DNA from: CAYNDB01 sp964395915
GTDB taxonomy: Bacteria > Nitrospinota_A > UBA7883 > JAJRTC01
Assembly (NCBI GenBank): GCA_964395915.1
Contig: CAYNDB010000087.1
Coordinates: 1-10,654 of the forward strand
DNA length: 10,654 bases
Direction of reading: 5' to 3'
The stretch's first letter is position 1, and each line of letters starts with the position of its first letter. Below the pieces are notes generated by a model. It was not told the origin of the DNA and did not search any database. It worked only from the letters and a program-made list of their open reading frames with translations. The translations under genes were made by a program, and so were the position numbers. This document shows positions 7,606 through 10,654 of the stretch, one piece after another.

Positions 7606-8130
7606 CTATTCTTCCTTTTTCTTATCCGCAATAGCGTTTAACGCATATAAAAGTTTTCTTCCCACTCCCCCGGTAACCCCAAGGAAGTTACGCGCAGGAG
7701 CCTGCAACAGCCCAAGCAACATTGACTGAACAACCGGCTTGGGAGGCATCTTGGAAAGCTCTTTCACACCGTTAACATCCAAAAGCGAGCCTTCTATTGC
7801 GCCCCCGATTATTTCAAGATTCGCGTTCTCCTTGGCGAAATCAATCAAAACCTTCGCCGGAGCGCTTATGTCGTCACCAAACCCGAAAGCCACCGATATC
7901 GGGCCTTTGAACATATCATCGGCGCATTCGAAAGGTGTTTCTTTGGCGGCTATTCTGGCCAAGGTGTTTTTCACAACCTTGAGCTTTGAATTGGATACGC
8001 GCAGTTCTTTCCGCAAAGCGGTCATACCTGCCACATCCACTCCGCTAAAATTTGCAAACACGGCGCTGGAAGCTTCATTAAAACTCCCCCTCAACGCTTC
8101 AACTTCCTGTTTTTTTGTTTCAGTTACCAT
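7606..8130 (-). CDS. rplJ: 50S ribosomal protein L10
   Basis: Base of the ribosomal stalk: its N-terminal domain binds 23S rRNA together with L11, and its C-terminal helix carries the L7/L12 dimers. The 174 residues are within family range (about 165-178). The N domain shows the usual features: VFANFSGVDVAGMTALRKELR, then LKVVKNTLARIA near residues 50-61, and later the GLLQAPARNFLGVTG stretch leading to a charged C-terminal tail ending KKKEE. The ATG at 8130 lies 23 nt after the rplA stop and has no good Shine-Dalgarno sequence, so translation may depend on coupling to rplA. In E. coli the L10-L7/L12 complex represses its own synthesis through a long leader before rplJ; there is no room for one in this spacer. 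Confidence 0.98.
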   Translation of the reverse strand: MVTETKKQEVEALRGSFNEASSAVFANFSGVDVAGMTALRKELRVSNSKLKVVKNTLARIAAKETPFECADDMFKGPISVAFGFGDDISAPAKVLIDFAKENANLEIIGGAIEGSLLDVNGVKELSKMPPKPVVQSMLLGLLQAPARNFLGVTGGVGRKLLYALNAIADKKKEE

Positions 8131-8153
8131 AATATAATCACTATTCGATAATT

Positions 8154-8867
8154 TTAGCCACGCGCCGGTCCAGCAAGACCGGCTACCGATGTATCAATTT
8201 TAATTCCGGGACCCATTGTCGTAGATACCGAAACAGAGCGCATATATGTTCCTTTAGCGGATGCAGGTTTCATTTTCTGCAGCTGGTCAAGTAAAGCGTG
8301 CGCATTCTCATATAAATCCTCTACGGCAAAGCTCCCTTTCCCTATGGGAGCGTGAACGATGCCGGCCTTATCCACTCGAAACTCCACTTTCCCGGCCTGT
8401 ATTTCCTTTATAGCGGCGGCAAGATTAAAGGTCACCGTCCCGGATTTAGGGTTTGGCATAAGTCCTCTTGGGCCAAGAACCTTTCCAAGCTTACCAACGT
8501 GGCTCATCATGTCTGGAGTGGAGACCGCCACGTCGAAATCCATCCAGCCACCCTGAACTTTTGCCACCAGGTCTTCACCGCCAACATAATCGGCGCCCGC
8601 ATCCTCCGCTTCTTTTACCTTATCTCCTTTTGCAAAAACGGCGATCTTTCTCGTTTTACCAGTCCCTTTAGGCATGGTCACAGCGCCGCGAATCATTTGG
8701 TCGGCTTTTGTCGGATCCACACCAAGCCGAGCGGCGATCTCTACCGTTTCGTCGAACTTGGCCAAAGACACCTCTTTTGCGATCTTCATAGCCTCTATCA
8801 ATTTATATTTTTTCATCTGGTCGACATTCGAGGCTGCCGCCTTATAACGTTTTCCCTTACCTGCCAT
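8154..8867 (-). CDS. rplA: 50S ribosomal protein L1
   Basis: Binds 23S rRNA helices 76-78 and forms the mobile L1 arm that moves deacylated tRNA out of the E site; in many bacteria it also represses translation of its own L11-L1 mRNA. The 237 residues match the family (E. coli 234). Hallmarks: KGTGKTRKIAVF at 67-78, the central GPRGLMPNP at 132-140, IGKGSF at 175-180 and the C-terminal RNA-binding TTMGPG at 216-221. Start at 8867 follows a weak GGAG 10 nt upstream. It lies 28 nt after rplK, the usual L11-L1 pair. I could not identify an L1-binding site before rplK. Confidence 0.98.
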   Translation of the reverse strand: MAGKGKRYKAAASNVDQMKKYKLIEAMKIAKEVSLAKFDETVEIAARLGVDPTKADQMIRGAVTMPKGTGKTRKIAVFAKGDKVKEAEDAGADYVGGEDLVAKVQGGWMDFDVAVSTPDMMSHVGKLGKVLGPRGLMPNPKSGTVTFNLAAAIKEIQAGKVEFRVDKAGIVHAPIGKGSFAVEDLYENAHALLDQLQKMKPASAKGTYMRSVSVSTTMGPGIKIDTSVAGLAGPARG

Positions 8868-8895
8868 TTGCTTAACGCTCCACTATTTAATTTGT

Positions 8896-9318
8896 CTATT
8901 CGACAATAATTCCCATTGATCGGGCGGTACCGGCGATAATCTTTGACGCGGCGTCTCCATCGGCGGCGTTCAAATCTTTCTCTTTAACCTTGGCGATATC
9001 GCGCACCTGCTCCCACGTTACTTTCGCCACCTTGGTTTTATTTGGTTCAGGCGACCCCTTGGCGATGCCTGCCGCTCTTTTCAAAAGCACAGACGCCGGA
9101 GGCGACTTCAAAATAAACGTAAATGACCTGTCTACGAATACAGTTATTATCACAGGGATAATCAACCCTTCCTGTCCTTGCGTTCTGGAGTTGAACAACT
9201 TGCAAAACTCCATAATGTTAACGCCATGCTGTCCCAGAGCCGGGCCAACAGGAGGCGCAGGGTTGGCGGCTCCAGCTGGAACCTGAAGCTTGATCTGTCC
9301 TATTATTTCTTTTGCCAT
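8896..9318 (-). CDS. rplK: 50S ribosomal protein L11
   Basis: Binds the GTPase-associated region of 23S rRNA at the stalk base, where it affects factor binding, thiostrepton sensitivity and the stringent response through RelA. 140 residues (E. coli 142). The N domain carries the proline-rich switch PAPPVGPALGQHGVNI at 20-35, and the C domain carries the rRNA-binding region, ending MGIIVE. AGAGG lies 6 nt before the ATG at 9318. It follows nusG by 26 nt and precedes rplA by 28 nt. Nothing unusual was seen in the protein. Confidence 0.98.
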   Translation of the reverse strand: MAKEIIGQIKLQVPAGAANPAPPVGPALGQHGVNIMEFCKLFNSRTQGQEGLIIPVIITVFVDRSFTFILKSPPASVLLKRAAGIAKGSPEPNKTKVAKVTWEQVRDIAKVKEKDLNAADGDAASKIIAGTARSMGIIVE

Positions 9319-9344
9319 TATTTTCCTCTCACGCCTTTAAGCGA

Positions 9345-10067
9345 CTATATTTTCTCTATCTGCGCAAACTCAAGCTCTACAGGAGTAGACCTGCCAAAAA
9401 CGCTAATCATAACCTTGACCTTGGCTCGCTCCAAGTTAACTTCGTCCAGTGTTCCCGTAAAGTTTGCAAAGGGCCCGTCATTAACACGCACAACCTCGCC
9501 TACTTCGTATGAATATTTCGGCTTCGGCTTCTCCGCAGCCCCTGTAAGCTGATCTTTTATTCTCTTAACTTCCTCAGGTCTCAACGGAGACGGGTATCTC
9601 GCGTCACCAAGAAAACCTGTTATGCGCGGAGTCTCTTTGACAATATGCCACGCTCGTTCATCCATCTCTATTTCAACCATGATATATCCGGGGAAAAATT
9701 TGCGCGAGCTGATCCTTTTTTTTCCACCGCGCACTTCCACCACGTTTTCTTCAGGAACAAGAATCTCGCCCAAAACTTCGCTCATACCTTGCTGCTTTAG
9801 CCGCTCTTTTATCTGGTCAGCCACCTTTTTCTCATAGCCGGAATACGTATGCAGGACAAACCATTCCTTGTTCGAGTCATCAACGCTTTCCTCAGCTTCA
9901 ACAGGCTCGTTCTCCTGATCCGGCTGAACTGCGACTTCCTTATCTGTTTCAACGCCAGCTTCCTGATCCGGCTGAACCGCGGCTTCCTTATCCATTTCAA
10001 CGTCAGCTCCCTGATCCTGTTGAGCTTCTTTTTCCTGATCCGGCTGAACTCCGTTTTCTATAGTCAT
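9345..10067 (-). CDS. nusG: Transcription elongation/antitermination factor NusG with acidic repeat extension
   Basis: Binds the RNA polymerase clamp, suppresses pausing, and through its KOW domain contacts Rho or ribosomal protein S10. The core spans about residues 67-240: NGN domain from EWFVLHTYSGYEKKV, with RKFFPGYIMVE at 122-132, and KOW domain from GEVVRVNDGPFANFTG (190-205) to the end, with FGRSTPVELEF. The core length equals E. coli NusG (181 residues), but here it is preceded by about 60 extra residues. Residues 1-68 contain 23 Asp/Glu against 4 Lys and are built from repeats (own entry). The ATG at 10067 lies 11 nt after the secE stop, a tight coupling that supports this start; a later in-frame ATG at 9995 would still keep half the extension. 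The core call is certain; the function of the extension is unknown. Confidence 0.97.
   Translation of the reverse strand: MTIENGVQPDQEKEAQQDQGADVEMDKEAAVQPDQEAGVETDKEVAVQPDQENEPVEAEESVDDSNKEWFVLHTYSGYEKKVADQIKERLKQQGMSEVLGEILVPEENVVEVRGGKKRISSRKFFPGYIMVEIEMDERAWHIVKETPRITGFLGDARYPSPLRPEEVKRIKDQLTGAAEKPKPKYSYEVGEVVRVNDGPFANFTGTLDEVNLERAKVKVMISVFGRSTPVELEFAQIEKI
9912..10046 (-). repeat. 48-base tandem repeat coding for acidic 16-residue units in NusG
   Basis: Residues 8-15 are a half unit (QPDQEKEA). Residues 16-31 and 32-47 are two full 16-residue units (QQDQGADVEMDKEAAV and QPDQEAGVETDKEVAV). Residues 48-52 begin a further copy (QPDQE) that then diverges. The DNA is repetitive too: the stretch TCCTGATCCGGCTGAAC recurs on the plus strand with 48-base spacing. 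Such an array could vary in length between strains by slippage; that is inference. Confidence 0.9.
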
Positions 10068-10078
10068 ATTTACCTATT

Positions 10079-10267
10079 TTATAAAACCAGCCCAATAATC
10101 TTGGACAAGAAAAAGTCCACAACACCAAGGTAAAACCCGATAATAATCACCACCGCTATAACTACAGAGGTAGTAGCGATAGTGTCTCTTCTGTTCGGGA
10201 AAGTGACCTTCTTGGTCTCTATTTTTACCTCTTTAATAAACTGCGTCAGTTCCTGAATTTTGCTCAT
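10079..10267 (-). CDS. secE: Protein translocase subunit SecE
   Basis: Essential membrane subunit of the SecYEG protein export channel, clamping SecY. The 62-residue protein is the short form with one membrane span (about residues 32-50, rich in Val and Ile), unlike the 127-residue three-span protein of E. coli. The conserved amphipathic helix and hinge precede it: IKEVKIETKKVTFP near residues 11-24, where the usual VxWP has Phe in place of Trp. Placement between tRNA-Trp and nusG is the standard order. No strong Shine-Dalgarno sequence precedes the ATG at 10267, only a purine-rich AAAAAAG. nusG starts 11 nt after its stop. Confidence 0.97.
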   Translation of the reverse strand: MSKIQELTQFIKEVKIETKKVTFPNRRDTIATTSVVIAVVIIIGFYLGVVDFFLSKIIGLVL

Positions 10268-10280
10268 TCTTTTTTATTAA

Positions 10281-10291
10281 AGCGCCGCGCT
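10281..10291 (-). other. Short GC stem-loop between tRNA-Trp and secE
   Basis: On the transcribed strand AGCG, loop CGG, CGCT (10291-10281) is followed by TTAATAAAAAAG. The 4-bp stem is too small to call a terminator. It could mark the processing boundary after the tRNA, but chance is a fair alternative. Confidence 0.25.
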
Positions 10292-10310
10292 GTGTTGATG
10301 AAAGATACAG

Positions 10311-10385
10311 TGGCAGGCCAGGAGGGATTCGAACCCCCAACCCTCGCGTTTGGAGCGCGATGCTCTGCCGTTGAGCCACTGGCCT
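10311..10385 (-). tRNA. trnW: tRNA-Trp, anticodon CCA, 3' CCA encoded
   Basis: Full cloverleaf on the minus strand: acceptor AGGCCAG / CTGGCCT (7 of 7 paired), D stem GCTC/GAGC, anticodon stem TCGCG/CGCGA with loop CTCCAAA (anticodon CCA), variable loop GGGTT, T stem GGGGG/CCCTC with one G-T pair and loop TTCGAAT, discriminator G, and an encoded CCA tail at 10313-10311. Length 75 with CCA. Its place between rpmG and secE is the classic position of this gene and suggests it is cut out of a longer transcript. Confidence 0.98.
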
Positions 10386-10405
10386 GTGGGTAACATTCCT
10401 CTCAC

Positions 10406-10555
10406 TTATTTTGCCTCTTTGTGCGCCGTATGCCTCCTGCAGAACCGGCAATACTTTTTCATTTCAAGTTTACCGGGTGTATTCTTCTTGTTTTTCGTGG
10501 AGCTGTAGTTTTTGCGTTTGCACTCAGTACATTGCAGCTGAATTATGTCTCGCAT
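10406..10555 (-). CDS. rpmG: 50S ribosomal protein L33
   Basis: Small protein of the large ribosomal subunit near the E site. 49 residues beginning MRDIIQLQCTECKRKNY and ending HKEAK, the normal length for L33. It is the zinc-binding (C+) version, with C9, C12, C36 and C39 forming two CxxC pairs. Many bacteria also have a cysteine-free paralogue induced by zinc shortage; none is in this window. The ATG at 10555 has no convincing Shine-Dalgarno sequence (purines AGAAG touch it, GGGG is about 13 nt away). It lies 45 nt after tuf and 20 nt before the tRNA. Confidence 0.97.
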   Translation of the reverse strand: MRDIIQLQCTECKRKNYSSTKNKKNTPGKLEMKKYCRFCRRHTAHKEAK

Positions 10556-10600
10556 CTTCTAAACCAGGCCCCTTTCCTATCTATTAATATACTTTATAAT

Positions 10601-10654
10601 TTACTCGATAATTTCGGTTACGACACCAGCTCCGACTGTTCGGCCACCCTCACG
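10601..10654 (-). CDS. tuf: Elongation factor Tu, C-terminal end only
   Basis: Only the last 17 codons and the TAA stop (10603-10601) are in the window. They read REGGRTVGAGVVTEIIE, the end of domain 3 of EF-Tu, the GTPase that brings aminoacyl-tRNA to the ribosome. The REGGRTVGAGVV block is nearly invariant in bacteria. Position upstream of rpmG, tRNA-Trp and secE is standard. Whether this is the only tuf copy cannot be seen here. Confidence 0.96.
   Translation of the reverse strand, partial: REGGRTVGAGVVTEIIE

Noticed and set aside
9319..9347. Possible L1-binding site before rplK (CGCTTAAAGGCG hairpin just ahead of AGAGG)
   Set aside because: Only a 3-4 bp stem, and I cannot see the asymmetric loop expected of an L1 mRNA site. 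Not enough to call an operator.
10233..10451. Minus-strand open frame of 72 codons across tRNA-Trp
   Set aside because: It is a translation of the tRNA and its flanks; the VAQRQSIALQTRGLGVRIPPG-like stretch is a well-known false protein from tRNA genes. The cloverleaf explains the sequence.
10556..10600. Terminator between tuf and rpmG
   Set aside because: The GGAAAGGGGCC stretch offers only a weak short pairing and no T-run; no terminator can be supported.

Overview
The window holds one stretch of the classic bacterial translation/transcription cluster, with every gene on the minus strand. In transcription order, from high to low coordinates, it reads: tuf (last 17 codons), rpmG, tRNA-Trp(CCA), secE, nusG, rplK, rplA, rplJ, rplL, rpoB (interrupted by a 100-base run of N) and rpoC (first 995 codons, running off the window at position 1). 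Gene order and protein sequences are those of a Gram-negative bacterium. RpoC is very close to the proteobacterial type and enters the SI3 insertion of the trigger loop, which fits a proteobacterium or a related phylum such as Desulfobacterota, Nitrospirota or Nitrospinota. SecE, however, is the short single-membrane-span form. I cannot place the organism more finely. The 100-N placeholder suggests a scaffolded draft, metagenome-assembled or single-cell genome.

Region by region: 10386-10654 is the tuf end and rpmG; 10311-10385 is tRNA-Trp; 9345-10267 is secE-nusG (export channel subunit and elongation factor, 11 nt apart); 7148-9318 is rplK-rplA-rplJ-rplL (ribosomal stalk base, L1 arm and L7/L12 stalk); 1-6983 is rpoB-rpoC (the two large RNA polymerase subunits). 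The spacers are short (11-161 nt), with no strong terminator and no convincing promoter, so the whole block is probably one or a few overlapping transcripts. No stretch over 300 bases lacks a gene, and I saw no mobile element, CRISPR array or foreign gene.

The genes work as a growth-linked unit. EF-Tu, L33, L11, L1, L10 and L7/L12 build or serve the ribosome. RpoB and RpoC form the RNA polymerase catalytic core. NusG binds that polymerase and can couple it to the ribosome. SecE anchors the protein export channel.

Two things stand out in an otherwise ordinary region. First, RpoB carries near its N terminus an extra four-cysteine module of about 28 residues whose spacing (CxC, 12 residues, CxxC) and surrounding residues match the zinc-binding domain of RpoC from the same operon. 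I know of no such module in the E. coli, Bacillus or Thermus beta subunits. Second, NusG has an extra N-terminal extension of about 60 residues, strongly acidic and built from 16-residue repeats. Several short inverted repeats sit in the intergenic spacers, notably directly after the rpoB and rplJ stop codons.
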